This document shows positions 42,542 to 52,045 of a stretch of DNA of 64,000 nucleotides, one piece after another. The first letter of the stretch is position 1; the number at the start of each line of letters is the position of its first letter. Made by a program: the position numbers and the translations under genes. The notes beneath the pieces are model-generated. The model had not been told where the DNA came from and ran no database searches. It saw only the letters and a list, made by a program, of their open reading frames with translations. Origin of the DNA: Flavobacteriales bacterium (GTDB lineage Bacteria; Bacteroidota; Bacteroidia; Flavobacteriales; Flavobacteriaceae); assembly GCA_027066365.1 (NCBI GenBank), contig JAMONV010000045.1, positions 1-64,000 on the forward strand, written 5' to 3'.

Positions 42542-45325
42542 ATGTCCGAAATTCGTTATATCGATATTGCCGGGGCCAAGGAACATAATCTCAAAGCAAT
42601 CAATGTCAGGATTCCGCACCGTTCGTTGACGGTGATCACGGGTGTATCGGGCAGTGGCAAGTCGAGTCTTGCCTATGATACACTTTATGCCGAAGGGCAA
42701 AGGCGTTATGTGGAGAGTTTATCCACTTACGCCCGTCAGTTTTTGGGTAAAATCGACAAGCCGCGCGTTCAGTGGATCAAAGGTATTGCGCCTACGGTAG
42801 CCATTCGACAGAAAACCGTTTCGGGTAATGCGCGTTCTACCGTGGGAACCGTGACGGAAATTTACGATTATCTCAAATTGCTTTTTGCGCGAATCGGTGT
42901 TACGGTTTCGCCGGTATCGGGGAAACCGGTAAAAAAACATACGGCGGAAGATGTATTAAATTTCATAAGGAAGCAGGAAACCGGAAGTCGTTGGCTGATA
43001 ACTGTCCGGCTGCCGGAAACGGAAAGGGACCCGAAACAAGTTTTACAAATTCTGAAAAATCAGAATTACGAGCGGGTTTTATACGCTCATTCCATTGTAA
43101 ATATAAATGATTGGTTGGCACGGAAAGATGCCATTCCACCGGCCAACGAATGGGAATTAATCGTCGACCGGATTGTGGTAGAGCAAGATGAGAGCTATCT
43201 TAACCGCATTTCCGAATCGGTGGAAACGGCATTTTTTCAAGGGCACGGACATCTCGGTTTGATTCATTGGGAAACCAAAAAACGCTATGATTTTTCCAAT
43301 AAGTTTGAAGCCGACGGCATGGAATTTCCAGAACCTTCGGTGCATTTATTCAGCTTTAACAACCCTTATGGAGCTTGTCCGGTGTGCGAAGGTTTCGGGA
43401 GTGTGATTGACATTGCGCCCGAAAAAGTAATTCCCGACGAAAACAAATCAATTTATGAAGGCGCTGTGGCTCCATGGAGCGGAAATAAGTTGGGAAAATA
43501 TCGCGAAGCATTAGTGCGGCATGCGCACAAATTCGATTTTCCGGTGCATACGCCATGGAAAGATTTAACGCCGGAACAAAAAGAATTGGTCTGGAACGGC
43601 AACGAATACTTTACGGGTATTCGTGATTTTTTTGCCGAGATCGAAGCCAAAAGTTATAAAATTCAGAACCGGGTATTATTGGCACGTTACCGCGGCAAAA
43701 CCATATGCCCGGCATGCCGGGGGAAACGCTTGCGCCCCGAAGCGTTCAACGTGTTTACGGGGGGGAAAAACATCGGCGATTTGGTGGAAATGAGCATTGA
43801 CGAGTTAAGCAATTTCTTCGCCAATCTTTCGCTGACGAAAAACGAAATCGCAATCGCCCAACGTTTGCTACCTGAAATCAGAAGCAGATTACATTTTTTA
43901 AAGCAAGTGGGTTTGGGATATTTGACTTTAAACCGGCCTATGATGACCCTTTCGGGCGGCGAAAGTCAACGGGTCCGGCTGGCCGTATCGCTGGGGAGCG
44001 GCCTTACGGGTGCCATTTACGTATTGGACGAACCGAGCATCGGTTTGCATGTACGTGATACGAAGCGTCTCATCGAAGTTTTGAAAAATTTGCGCGACAG
44101 AGGCAATACGGTCGTGGTGGTGGAACACGAAGAAGCGGTTATGCGCGCCGCCGATCACATCATTGATTTGGGGCCTGAAGCGGGCGTATTCGGAGGTGAA
44201 GTGGTAGCCGAAGGGAATTTTGAACAAATCCGCAGTAGCAACACCTTGACCGGCTGGTATTTGTCGGGGAAAACGGAAGTTCCCGTTCCCGATTTTCGAC
44301 GCACTTCCAATGATTTTATCGAACTGAAAGGGGCGCGATTACACAATTTGAAAAACATAAACGTTCGTATTCCGTTGCATACGCTCACGGTGGTTACGGG
44401 AGTGTCGGGAAGCGGCAAGTCAAGCCTGATTGCCGACACTTTATATCCGGCATTGCACCGGGCTATTCACGGGCACGGGCCCATGCCGGGTCCTTTCGAC
44501 AAACTGGAAGGAGCGTGGAAAACCATAGGAAACGTGGATTTTTCGGGACAGGAAACCGGCGGACGTTCGTCGCGTTCCAATCCCGTCACCTACATCGGTG
44601 TTTACGACGAGATCCGCCAATTGATGGCCGAACAAAAACGTGCCAAGTTTTATCGTTTCACGCCGCGACATTTTTCCTTTAACGTGCCGGGCGGCCGCTG
44701 TCCCAATTGCAAAGGCGAAGGCACCGTTACCGAAGAAATGCAATTCATGGCCGATCTCAAAATTACCTGCGAAGTTTGCAAAGGGAAAAGATTTATTCCC
44801 GAAGTTTTGGAAGTCACTTTTCACGGGAAAAATATCTACGACATTCTGGAATTGAGCGTTGACGAAGCGGTTGCGTTTTTTGAACAATACGGACAAACTT
44901 CCATAGTATCCAAACTTAAAATCCTTCAAGAAACGGGCTTGGGATATGTTCAATTAGGCCAATCCACATCCACTTTTTCGGGTGGTGAATTGCAACGTTT
45001 GAAACTGGCTCTGCATTTAGTCAAAGGAACCAAAATGGAAAATACACTTTTTATTTTTGACGAACCCACCACCGGATTGCATTTTCACGATATAAACAAA
45101 TTACTTAAAGCATTTAACCGCTTGATTGAAAACGGACACAGTATTGTGGTAATCGAACATAATTTGGATTTTATCAAAGCCGCCGATTATGTTATCGACT
45201 TGGGACCGGAAGGCGGAGCAGAAGGAGGATATTTGATATTTCAGGGCACACCGGAAGCGTTAGTGAATGACGGACAATCCCTTTTGGCACCTTATTTGAA
45301 AGAAAAATTACGTAAAAAACCGTAA
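42542..45325 (+). CDS. uvrA: Excinuclease ABC subunit A
   Basis: 927 residues from ATG 42542; an upstream in-frame start at 42446 would overlap the promoter. Two ABC ATPase modules: Walker A GVSGSGKSSLAYDTLYAEG and GVSGSGKSSLIADTLYPAL, signatures LSGGESQRVRLA and FSGGELQRLKLA, and Walker B segments IYVLDEPSIGLH and LFIFDEPTTGLH. Zinc-binding CxxC pairs are seen in CPVCEGFG, CPACRGKRL, CPNCKGEGTV and CEVCKGKRF. It recognises bulky DNA lesions with UvrB in nucleotide excision repair. The 213-residue gene follows 24 bp downstream. Confidence 0.97.
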   Translation: MSEIRYIDIAGAKEHNLKAINVRIPHRSLTVITGVSGSGKSSLAYDTLYAEGQRRYVESLSTYARQFLGKIDKPRVQWIKGIAPTVAIRQKTVSGNARSTVGTVTEIYDYLKLLFARIGVTVSPVSGKPVKKHTAEDVLNFIRKQETGSRWLITVRLPETERDPKQVLQILKNQNYERVLYAHSIVNINDWLARKDAIPPANEWELIVDRIVVEQDESYLNRISESVETAFFQGHGHLGLIHWETKKRYDFSNKFEADGMEFPEPSVHLFSFNNPYGACPVCEGFGSVIDIAPEKVIPDENKSIYEGAVAPWSGNKLGKYREALVRHAHKFDFPVHTPWKDLTPEQKELVWNGNEYFTGIRDFFAEIEAKSYKIQNRVLLARYRGKTICPACRGKRLRPEAFNVFTGGKNIGDLVEMSIDELSNFFANLSLTKNEIAIAQRLLPEIRSRLHFLKQVGLGYLTLNRPMMTLSGGESQRVRLAVSLGSGLTGAIYVLDEPSIGLHVRDTKRLIEVLKNLRDRGNTVVVVEHEEAVMRAADHIIDLGPEAGVFGGEVVAEGNFEQIRSSNTLTGWYLSGKTEVPVPDFRRTSNDFIELKGARLHNLKNINVRIPLHTLTVVTGVSGSGKSSLIADTLYPALHRAIHGHGPMPGPFDKLEGAWKTIGNVDFSGQETGGRSSRSNPVTYIGVYDEIRQLMAEQKRAKFYRFTPRHFSFNVPGGRCPNCKGEGTVTEEMQFMADLKITCEVCKGKRFIPEVLEVTFHGKNIYDILELSVDEAVAFFEQYGQTSIVSKLKILQETGLGYVQLGQSTSTFSGGELQRLKLALHLVKGTKMENTLFIFDEPTTGLHFHDINKLLKAFNRLIENGHSIVVIEHNLDFIKAADYVIDLGPEGGAEGGYLIFQGTPEALVNDGQSLLAPYLKEKLRKKP

Positions 45326-45349
45326 ATTGGAAACCAAAATTATTGCTTC

Positions 45350-45991
45350 ATGAAAAAATTTTTTTTGAGTTGGTTAATAACGGCTTGGATGGCTGTATAT
45401 GCACAACAATATGAACAAACAATTATCGGTCCGAAGGAAAAATCGAGCTTAGTCGAAGATTTGAATCGTTACATCGATGCTTCGGTCAATAAAGACATTG
45501 ACGGTATTCTCAAGGGTATTTATCCCGGTATTTTCAAACTGAATTCCCGCGAAGAAATGCGAAAAACTTTGGACAATGCTTTTCATGATCAAAGTGTGGA
45601 CATATATTTCAACAAGCCCCAAACAATAAAAATTTTCGATACCATTTTAGTGGCCAATAACAAGAAATACGTTCTGATTTATTATGAAAGCGTAAAAACT
45701 TTCGTTTTTCATCCGCGCAATAAGGAAAAAGACAATCCTATGGCTTTTCGGGGGCGTATGCGCTATACTTTGCATAAAATGAAACAAACATACGGCAATC
45801 AATATGTTCGTCAAGGATCAGAAGATAATATTATTTATATTACCAAACCCAAATATATGCTGGCCGTATGGCTGCCGAAAGAAAAACGCTTCACTTTCAT
45901 TGATTTTTCCACCGATCCGAATCACATGAAAATGCTTGAAACGCTTTTTGACAAGAAACTTTTGGATTTTTTTGCCGATAAAATCAAATAA
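45350..45991 (+). CDS. Exported protein of unknown function
   Basis: 213 residues with a signal peptide (1-19, ending VYAQQY). The mature part is mixed alpha/beta: a helix around LVEDLNRYIDASVNKDIDGILKGIYPGIF, an NTF2-like pattern, then beta strands with TILVANNKKYVLIYYES and a C-terminal VWLPKEKRFTFIDFSTDPNH. It may be an NTF2-like or DUF-type envelope protein; no catalytic residues are evident. Its stop immediately precedes the rhomboid gene (no gap), so the two are co-translated. The conserved Lys/Asp-rich exposed face and the lack of a lipobox suggest a periplasmic location. Confidence 0.65.
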   Translation: MKKFFLSWLITAWMAVYAQQYEQTIIGPKEKSSLVEDLNRYIDASVNKDIDGILKGIYPGIFKLNSREEMRKTLDNAFHDQSVDIYFNKPQTIKIFDTILVANNKKYVLIYYESVKTFVFHPRNKEKDNPMAFRGRMRYTLHKMKQTYGNQYVRQGSEDNIIYITKPKYMLAVWLPKEKRFTFIDFSTDPNHMKMLETLFDKKLLDFFADKIK

Positions 45992-46624
45992 ATGTTTATG
46001 TGGCTATATTTGATAATAGGTATAAACGTTCTGTTTACGTGGCAAGGGCTCAACGACGCTTCATTTTTTCAGAAAAATTTATTTAATGTCGGTGCCGTTA
46101 AACGAGGCGAATATTATCGCTTGATTACGAGCGGTTTTTTACATGCCGGATGGGGGCATTTGCTCATGAATATGATTACGCTGTATTTTTTCTTTCCGGT
46201 GGTGCAAAACTATTTGGGAACTCATGCGGCATTGGCGATTTATTTAGGCGGACTTGCAGGCGGAAACGCTTTGGCTTATTATTTTCATCGCTACGACGAT
46301 TGGTATTCGGCGGTGGGTGCTTCGGGGGCGGTGAATGCGGTGGTGTTTTCATCGATCATGTTGTTCCCTTCCATGACAATTTTTATGCCGTTTCCGGTGC
46401 CGGCATGGTTGTATGCCATCGGTTATTTATTGTATTCCACATTCGGGATGGATCGTCAACAAGGCAATACCGGGCATGAAGCTCATTTCGGGGGTGCGGC
46501 GGTAGGTTTATTTTTAACGCTTTCGGTCAAGCCGGAATTATTTCAATTACATCCCGTATTGTCCATAATATTAATAGCCGTTTTGATTGGCGGTTTTGGA
46601 TATGTCCGTTCAAAGAAATATTAA
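45992..46624 (+). CDS. Rhomboid-family intramembrane serine protease
   Basis: 210 residues, six helices, compact bacterial form. Serine motif GASGAVNAVVFSS (about residue 109), histidine motif GHEAHFGGAAVGLFLT (about 163), and L1-loop RLITSGFLHAGWGHLLMNMITLYFF (about 46-70) with the conserved His-Asn pair. The catalytic set is complete. It is the third rhomboid-fold gene in the window and unlinked to the other two. It lies directly after the 213-residue exported protein gene, with the PBP4-type gene 12 bp downstream. Confidence 0.93.
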   Translation: MFMWLYLIIGINVLFTWQGLNDASFFQKNLFNVGAVKRGEYYRLITSGFLHAGWGHLLMNMITLYFFFPVVQNYLGTHAALAIYLGGLAGGNALAYYFHRYDDWYSAVGASGAVNAVVFSSIMLFPSMTIFMPFPVPAWLYAIGYLLYSTFGMDRQQGNTGHEAHFGGAAVGLFLTLSVKPELFQLHPVLSIILIAVLIGGFGYVRSKKY

Positions 46625-46636
46625 TAAAAGCTTGAG

Positions 46637-48061
46637 ATGAAACAGTTGATACGGGCGTTTTTACTCTGGCTTCCTTTAATATTTCAGGGACAAAACATCG
46701 GTCAACAAACCGCTGATTTTCTGCAAGATCCTGCTTTGGAAGGCGCCTTAACCGGCATTCGCATCGAACCTGTTCGTGATGAAAAGGCTATAATTTTCAT
46801 CAACGATCGCCTTTTGATGGTGCCGGCCTCCACCATGAAAACACTAACGGTTTTTCAAGCCTTATCCGAATACGGGCCCGAATTTCGTTGGCACACGGAT
46901 TTATCGATTTGCGGCACACTGAAGCGTGCTCATTTGTACGGTGATATCATTATAACGGCCTCGGGTGATCCCACCTTCGGCAGTCCGCGATTTGACGAAG
47001 ACTATCGTTTACTGCTGGACACAATAGTGATGAAAATACGCGAAGCAGATATCCGGGCCGTTCAAGGAAGTTTAATCATCGAACAATCCGGGAATCCTTA
47101 TCCGGTGGCAGGCAGTTGGCCGATTGAAGATATCGGCACCTATTACGGAACGGGTGTATGGCCATTGAATTTCAATGATAACACCATGCTTGTTTTTATG
47201 CGGCAAAATCCGCAACCGGGCGAACAAGTGGAACCGGTCAAAACCGAGCCCGTCATTCATAAACTGCAACTGAAAAGTTATGTGGTTTCCGGTCAACCCG
47301 GAACCGGTGACGAAGCCTATCTCTACGGTGAACCTACTCGATACTATCGCACACTTATCGGCGCTATCGAACCGGGCGACAGTCTTTTTGCCGTAAAGGC
47401 CGGGATACCCAATCCGCCTTTAACGTTTTTGAATTTACTTCAAAAAAAATTAGCCGCCCAAAACATTAAAGTCACTGAAAAACCTTTCGTTTCGACCGGA
47501 AAACAAAATTGTAGGTACAAACGCTTGCTATGGCGCAAATATTCGCCTACTTTATATGAAGTGGCTAAAAAAACTTTGAATTACAGCGTCAACCACTATT
47601 CTGAAGCTTTAATGCGTCTGTTGATTAACCGCAATAAACCGGCTTTCGGATATATGAACAAAGACCGTATTAATGCCTATTTTCGCCGCCATGGATTTCA
47701 ATTAATCGATTTGGAAGACGGCAGCGGCTTGGCACCGGACAATTTAATTGCACCCGTGGAGTTCACTTCCTATTTCAAACGATTAATCCGGCTAAACGGC
47801 ATGGATTATTTCAAAGATATTATGCCGCATGCGGGCGAAGAAGGATATGCCGCATACTTTTTGCAGGGATCCTCGTGGCAAAAACAAGTTTGGGTCAAAA
47901 GCGGATCGGTGAGCAAAACCCAAAATTACGTAGGACTTTTCAAGGGAAAATCCGGCAAGTATTATGTATTTGCCATTATGGTTAATCACTTCAAAAGTAC
48001 CCACCGTCAAGTAAAAAAAGCAATCGAAAACTATTTGGAAAAAATTATTCCGTTATTATAA
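46637..48061 (+). CDS. dacB: D-alanyl-D-alanine carboxypeptidase/endopeptidase (PBP4, class C)
   Basis: 474 residues with a signal peptide (1-20). The S13 family motifs are present: SxxK as VPASTMKTLTVF (about 61-72), SxN as LNYSVNHYSEALM and KTG-type as VWVKSGSVSKTQNY near the C-terminus. The large insertion between the first two motifs is typical of PBP4. It trims or cross-link-cleaves peptidoglycan in the periplasm. Co-oriented with the rhomboid gene 12 bp upstream; a bidirectional terminator follows. Confidence 0.93.
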   Translation: MKQLIRAFLLWLPLIFQGQNIGQQTADFLQDPALEGALTGIRIEPVRDEKAIIFINDRLLMVPASTMKTLTVFQALSEYGPEFRWHTDLSICGTLKRAHLYGDIIITASGDPTFGSPRFDEDYRLLLDTIVMKIREADIRAVQGSLIIEQSGNPYPVAGSWPIEDIGTYYGTGVWPLNFNDNTMLVFMRQNPQPGEQVEPVKTEPVIHKLQLKSYVVSGQPGTGDEAYLYGEPTRYYRTLIGAIEPGDSLFAVKAGIPNPPLTFLNLLQKKLAAQNIKVTEKPFVSTGKQNCRYKRLLWRKYSPTLYEVAKKTLNYSVNHYSEALMRLLINRNKPAFGYMNKDRINAYFRRHGFQLIDLEDGSGLAPDNLIAPVEFTSYFKRLIRLNGMDYFKDIMPHAGEEGYAAYFLQGSSWQKQVWVKSGSVSKTQNYVGLFKGKSGKYYVFAIMVNHFKSTHRQVKKAIENYLEKIIPLL

Positions 48062-48075
48062 ATTTATCAAAACAA

Positions 48076-48103
48076 AAAAGCCGCCCGGTTTTAGGCGGCT
48101 TTT
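48076..48103. terminator. Bidirectional terminator between dacB and groES
   Basis: AAAAGCCGCC (about 48076-48085) pairs with GGCGGCTTTT (about 48094-48103) across CGGTTTTA. A-rich and T-rich flanks serve both converging genes, whose stops lie 15 and 23 bp away. Confidence 0.85.
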
Positions 48104-48125
48104 ATCATTTCGTTTGATTTCTTAT

Positions 48126-48413
48126 TTAAATACTTTCGGTTTCCGAAATTTTGGCCAAAATATCGGCATAAGGAAGAATCAGGTATTCTTTTCCGTCCAA
48201 TTCCACCTTATTGCCTGCAAATTTTTTATACAAGACCACATCACCGGGAGCAATTGCGGCATCTTCGATATTGCCTAATGCCACCACCCTTCCCACGGCG
48301 GGTTTTTCTTTGGCCGTGTCGGGAATGATAATACCCGAAGCGGTTTTGCTTTCGGCAAATTCATCGGTTAATTCGAGCAGAACATTGTCGTTGAGAGGTG
48401 TTAATTCTTTCAT
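48126..48413 (-). CDS. groES: GroES-type co-chaperonin
   Basis: 95 residues, the normal GroES length. LTPLNDNVLLEL at the N-terminus, the mobile-loop region ESKTASGIIIPDTAKEKPAVGRVVALG, PGDVVLYKKFAGNKVELDGKEYLILPYADILAKI. It caps the GroEL folding chamber. Unusually there is no groEL beside it in this window: the neighbour upstream is a thioredoxin-glutaredoxin fusion gene (19 bp). It may be an extra, orphan GroES or the genome's only copy with groEL elsewhere. Confidence 0.92.
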   Translation of the reverse strand: MKELTPLNDNVLLELTDEFAESKTASGIIIPDTAKEKPAVGRVVALGNIEDAAIAPGDVVLYKKFAGNKVELDGKEYLILPYADILAKISETESI

Positions 48414-48432
48414 AGTTTATCGTTTTTAATGT

Positions 48433-49011
48433 TTATTCGGTAGGTATTTCCAAGAGCTTGCTCAATTTGGGTACATCAAAACCGATAACGATTTTTCCGT
48501 TAATATCGGTTTGTGGCACGCCGCGTTGTCCGCTCTTGCGCACCATCTCTTCGGCTGCTTGCGGATTGGCGGCAACATTAATATCGGTATAGCGAATACC
48601 GTATTTATCCAAATATTGCTTTAACTTGTTGCAATACGGGCAAGAAGGAGTAGAATAAACCGTTACGCGTTTTTGCGTTTTTCCGTTATGTTTGTTTATT
48701 TTGCTTCCTTCACCTTTGAGTATTTTTTCGTAAAAAATGGCGGACTGACAACCTTTCACCGTATTTTTCACTTGCATTCCGTTGGCTACCACCAACGAAG
48801 GAACACTCGTCACGCCAAAATGTCCGTGTACATCCCGCACACGGCTTACGTCAACTGAAAATAGGTCAAAGTCACCTTGAATTCCGGTCATATGTTGTAA
48901 AGCGCATTCCGAAGCTGCGTGACCGGGTTTATAAAATAAAACAAAATAAATTTCATCCTTTTTTACATGCTTCTTCAGGTCTTCCCACGATGTCACCGGT
49001 TGTATTTCCAT
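48433..49011 (-). CDS. Thioredoxin-fold/glutaredoxin fusion protein
   Basis: 192 residues. Residues 1 to about 100 form a thioredoxin-like fold with a single-cysteine site (YKPGHAASEC) and the conserved cis-proline loop VTSVPSLVV. A Lys-rich linker (about 101-114) leads to a glutaredoxin domain with the dithiol active site CPYC (VTVYSTPSCPYCNKLKQYL) and its own GVPQTDI loop and GFDVPKLSKLL end. It probably reduces disulfides or mixed thiols in the cytoplasm. The start is fixed by the fold. It appears to form a two-gene unit with groES. Confidence 0.82.
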   Translation of the reverse strand: MEIQPVTSWEDLKKHVKKDEIYFVLFYKPGHAASECALQHMTGIQGDFDLFSVDVSRVRDVHGHFGVTSVPSLVVANGMQVKNTVKGCQSAIFYEKILKGEGSKINKHNGKTQKRVTVYSTPSCPYCNKLKQYLDKYGIRYTDINVAANPQAAEEMVRKSGQRGVPQTDINGKIVIGFDVPKLSKLLEIPTE

Positions 49012-49134
49012 AAGCCGGGATAAATCCGTTTATGTTTTTTTTCGAAGCTCAAATTTACAAGAAACATGCCAAGAAAAAAGAAAGGAATTTTCATGTCAAT
49101 TTGTCATTTTGTATCTTTGGAATGATTATCGCTT

Positions 49135-49142
49135 TACCTTTG
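49135..49142 (+). promoter_or_regulatory. -7 promoter box, pseudouridine synthase
   Basis: TACCTTTG matches TAnnTTTG, 28 bp upstream of the ATG at 49171. A second matching word, TATCTTTG at 49112-49119, may represent an alternative start. The divergent redox gene begins at 49011 on the other strand. Confidence 0.5.
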
Positions 49143-49170
49143 CGCCTTCGAATAAAAAACACGAACAATT

Positions 49171-49980
49171 ATGCAAAAAACCGATCGTCCCGATAAATTC
49201 GCAAATCCAAAAAATAAGTTTCGCCGGCAACGCCCGTCCAGTTCCAAAAAAAAGGAAAATCTTCAAGAATGGCCCATGCGCTTAAATAAATATCTTGCGC
49301 ATGCCGGCATTGCTTCGCGTCGCGAAGCCGACGAACTGATAAAAAACGGTATGGTCACCGTCAACGGCAAAACCATTACCGAAATGGGCTTCAAGGTTAA
49401 CCGAAATGATGAAGTGCGTTTTGGCGGCGAAGTGATCCTCCCCGAAAAACCCGTGTATATCTTGCTCAACAAACCGAAAAACTACATCACCACCACCAAG
49501 GACGAACGTAACCGGAAAACCGTCATGGAACTGGTGAAAGAACCGGCCAAAAAATACCGCATCTTCCCCGTAGGACGCCTCGACCGCAAAACTACCGGCG
49601 TGCTGCTGCTGACCAACGACGGCGATTTAGCCAAAAAACTCTTGCATCCCAAGTATAAAGTAGAAAAATTGTACCACGTCGTATTGGACCGGAACTTAAA
49701 ACAACAGGATTTACAAAAAATCCGCGAAGGTCTGAAACTTGACGACGGAATGATATATGTAGACGATATTTCCTATATCAAAGGTGCGTCGCATTCCGAA
49801 GTGGGTGTAAAAATCCATTCGGGAAGAAACCGGATTGTACGCCGTATATTCGAACATTTGGGCTACAATGTGAAAAAATTAGACAGAGTCATGTTTGCCG
49901 GACTCACCAAAAAAGGAGTGGAGCGCGGCAAATGGCGCTATCTTACCGGTAAAGAAGTGCAATATTTGAAAATGTTGTAA
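49171..49980 (+). CDS. rluB: Pseudouridine synthase, RsuA/RluB family
   Basis: 269 residues. A basic, Lys/Arg/Asn-rich N-terminal tail (about 1-28) precedes the S4 RNA-binding domain (MRLNKYLAHAGIASRREADELIKNGMVTVNGKTI). The catalytic domain has VGRLDRKTTGVLLLTNDGDLA with the nucleophilic aspartate, then the family patterns EKLYHVVLDR and GRNRIVRRIFEHLGY. It isomerises a uridine in rRNA. RluB (23S) is favoured over RsuA because of size and the S4 start, but this is not certain. Confidence 0.9.
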   Translation: MQKTDRPDKFANPKNKFRRQRPSSSKKKENLQEWPMRLNKYLAHAGIASRREADELIKNGMVTVNGKTITEMGFKVNRNDEVRFGGEVILPEKPVYILLNKPKNYITTTKDERNRKTVMELVKEPAKKYRIFPVGRLDRKTTGVLLLTNDGDLAKKLLHPKYKVEKLYHVVLDRNLKQQDLQKIREGLKLDDGMIYVDDISYIKGASHSEVGVKIHSGRNRIVRRIFEHLGYNVKKLDRVMFAGLTKKGVERGKWRYLTGKEVQYLKML

Positions 49981-50117
49981 TTATTCCGCAAATTAATAAT
50001 CTCATCGATTTATTAGCCATATTTCCGTTTCGGCACGCATCTCCATCTCCGTTTGTGCTTATTACAAAACCATCACGTGTGCGACGCCCGTAACCGGACA
50101 AAAAGTCAATGAATTAG

Positions 50118-50738
50118 TCAAAAGAACGGGTCTATTTTTAATGGAATAATTGCTTTATTTTGTAGGAAATGAAAATTTGCGAAAAACAAAAATAAAAACA
50201 AAAAAGTAGTCTTGTCCGCTTGCCAATTAGCCAATACATAATCGGTCAAGCGAACCGCCAAAAATGCCAGCGCCATGCCACCCGCCACATCGGTAGGATA
50301 GTGAACCCCCAAAGCCACTCTCGAATACGCGATAAACAAAGCCCAAACCAACAACAACGCACGCAACCATCGCCCCGCATAATGCCATAAAACAAATACC
50401 AAAACAAAAACCTCTGTCGTATGCCCTGAAGGAAACGAAAAACTACCGCCCGATGACATCTTTACTATTTCCGGTGAAACGGCAAACGGTCGTGGACGCG
50501 CAACGAAGATTTTTGTTAAAAAATTCAATATTCCCGAAAGCAACAAAGCGGTTATCAAACGAAACAATATGCGCCGTGCAAAAATTTTCTTACGATAAAC
50601 CGCTTTATAAGCAATCAATAAAACAATCAACAAGCTTACGTATGAAACATGCAAACTCAAAAAGCTTATTATATCGTCCCATTCCTCGGGACGGTGTTGC
50701 TGAACAAATTTTACCAATGGAAGTTCGTTATATTCCAA
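50118..50738 (-). CDS. PAP2-family membrane phosphatase
   Basis: 206 residues with five to six membrane helices. The three phosphatase signature motifs are present: KIFVARPRPF (KX6RP), SFPSGHTTE (PSGH) and SRVALGVHYPTDVAGG (SRX5HX3D). It likely dephosphorylates a lipid phosphate such as undecaprenyl pyrophosphate or phosphatidate at the membrane. It is 10 bp downstream of the PLP enzyme gene on the same strand. The end (FFLQNKAIIPLKIDPFF region) is hydrophobic. Confidence 0.9.
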   Translation of the reverse strand: MEYNELPLVKFVQQHRPEEWDDIISFLSLHVSYVSLLIVLLIAYKAVYRKKIFARRILFRLITALLLSGILNFLTKIFVARPRPFAVSPEIVKMSSGGSFSFPSGHTTEVFVLVFVLWHYAGRWLRALLLVWALFIAYSRVALGVHYPTDVAGGMALAFLAVRLTDYVLANWQADKTTFLFLFLFFANFHFLQNKAIIPLKIDPFF

Positions 50739-50748
50739 TTTTTGCTAC

Positions 50749-51963
50749 TTAAGCAATCACGGAATCCAATGATGCCAACACTTTTTTTATTTTTCGATAA
50801 GTGCGTTGGATGTCAAAATCCAACCCGACACTCATGCGCACCATTCCTTTGCTCAAACCCATAGCTTTTTGTTCCGCTTCGGGAATTTCGCTGGAAGTTC
50901 CCTCGCCCGGCGCATTGAACAAAGTTTTGTAAAATCCCAAGCTCACCGCCAAATAACCTATGTTTTCTTCCTGCATTCTTTCCATAAAACGCTCGGCGCG
51001 CTCGCGTGTTTCCAAATCCAGCAAAATCATTCCGCCAAAACCGAAATCCGGATTCATCTGCCGCATAAACAGCGCATGTTGCGGATGGGATTTTAATCCG
51101 GGATATTTCACCTTCAATCCGTCTTCTTCGAGTTTCCGCGCCAAAAACATGGTGTTCTGGCTATGCTTCACCATACGCACGGGCAAAGTGTGCATATTTT
51201 TTAAGATCTGATTTGCCCGGATACTATCCATAACCGGCCCCAAAAGCATGGCAGCTCCGTCGTTAACATTCAACAAACGACGGATAAATTCCTCGGTCGA
51301 GCAAACACAACCGCCCACCGTATCGTTCATGCCGTTGATAAATTTCGTCAATGAATGAATCACAATATCCGCTCCCAAATTGTGCGGTGTAAAAATCAAT
51401 GGTGTAAACGTGTTATCCACCGCCAGAGGAATTCCGTGCTTGTGCGCAATTCCGGACAAAGCTTCGATATCCGAAACTTCCAAAAGCGGATTGCTCAAGC
51501 CTTCGGTGTAAATCAATTTCGTATCGGGACGCACGGCTGCTTCCATGGCCTCAGGATCCGACGGATCGGCAAAAGTGACTTCAATACCCAGCTTCGGCAA
51601 AAAATTTTTCATGAACGCATAAGTTCCTCCGTATACCGTTCGCGACGAAACCAAATGATCTCCCGCCGACAACAACTGCAATAAAACCGATGTGATAGCT
51701 CCCATACCCGAGGCGGTTACCAAAGCCGCTTCCGTATTTTCCATGCGCGCCAATGCTTCCGACAAGTAACGTGTCGAAGGGCTCGAATGACGCGAATAAA
51801 GATAACAACCCTCGGACTTGCCTTCAAAGGTTTCAAGCATGGTCTCGGCATGCAAAAAGGTATAGGTAGCCGAATCGGAAATGGATGGATTTACTCCGCC
51901 GAATTCCCCGAAAAATTGTAGGTCTTGTATCTCGTCCGCCGGACGGTGGCTGCGCTTTTTCAT
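50749..51963 (-). CDS. Cys/Met-metabolism PLP enzyme (gamma-lyase or sulfhydrylase type)
   Basis: 404 residues from the ATG at 51963. The Cys/Met-metabolism PLP family is clear: YLYSRHSSPSTRYLSEALARME, the pocket ALVTASGMGAI, LAVDNTFTPL and the PLP-lysine in VIHSLTKFINGMNDTVGG (about residue 205). It could be a methionine gamma-lyase, cystathionine gamma-lyase/synthase or O-acetylhomoserine sulfhydrylase; sequence by eye cannot decide. It heads a gene pair with the PAP2 gene, with a 55-residue membrane protein gene just upstream. Confidence 0.85.
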   Translation of the reverse strand: MKKRSHRPADEIQDLQFFGEFGGVNPSISDSATYTFLHAETMLETFEGKSEGCYLYSRHSSPSTRYLSEALARMENTEAALVTASGMGAITSVLLQLLSAGDHLVSSRTVYGGTYAFMKNFLPKLGIEVTFADPSDPEAMEAAVRPDTKLIYTEGLSNPLLEVSDIEALSGIAHKHGIPLAVDNTFTPLIFTPHNLGADIVIHSLTKFINGMNDTVGGCVCSTEEFIRRLLNVNDGAAMLLGPVMDSIRANQILKNMHTLPVRMVKHSQNTMFLARKLEEDGLKVKYPGLKSHPQHALFMRQMNPDFGFGGMILLDLETRERAERFMERMQEENIGYLAVSLGFYKTLFNAPGEGTSSEIPEAEQKAMGLSKGMVRMSVGLDFDIQRTYRKIKKVLASLDSVIA

Positions 51964-52045
51964 AGGACTGAACTTTTTCAATGCTTAAACTTAAGCATTT
52001 TTTCTCAATTCAACAACGAAAAAGGACAACTTGCCTTGCATTTGA

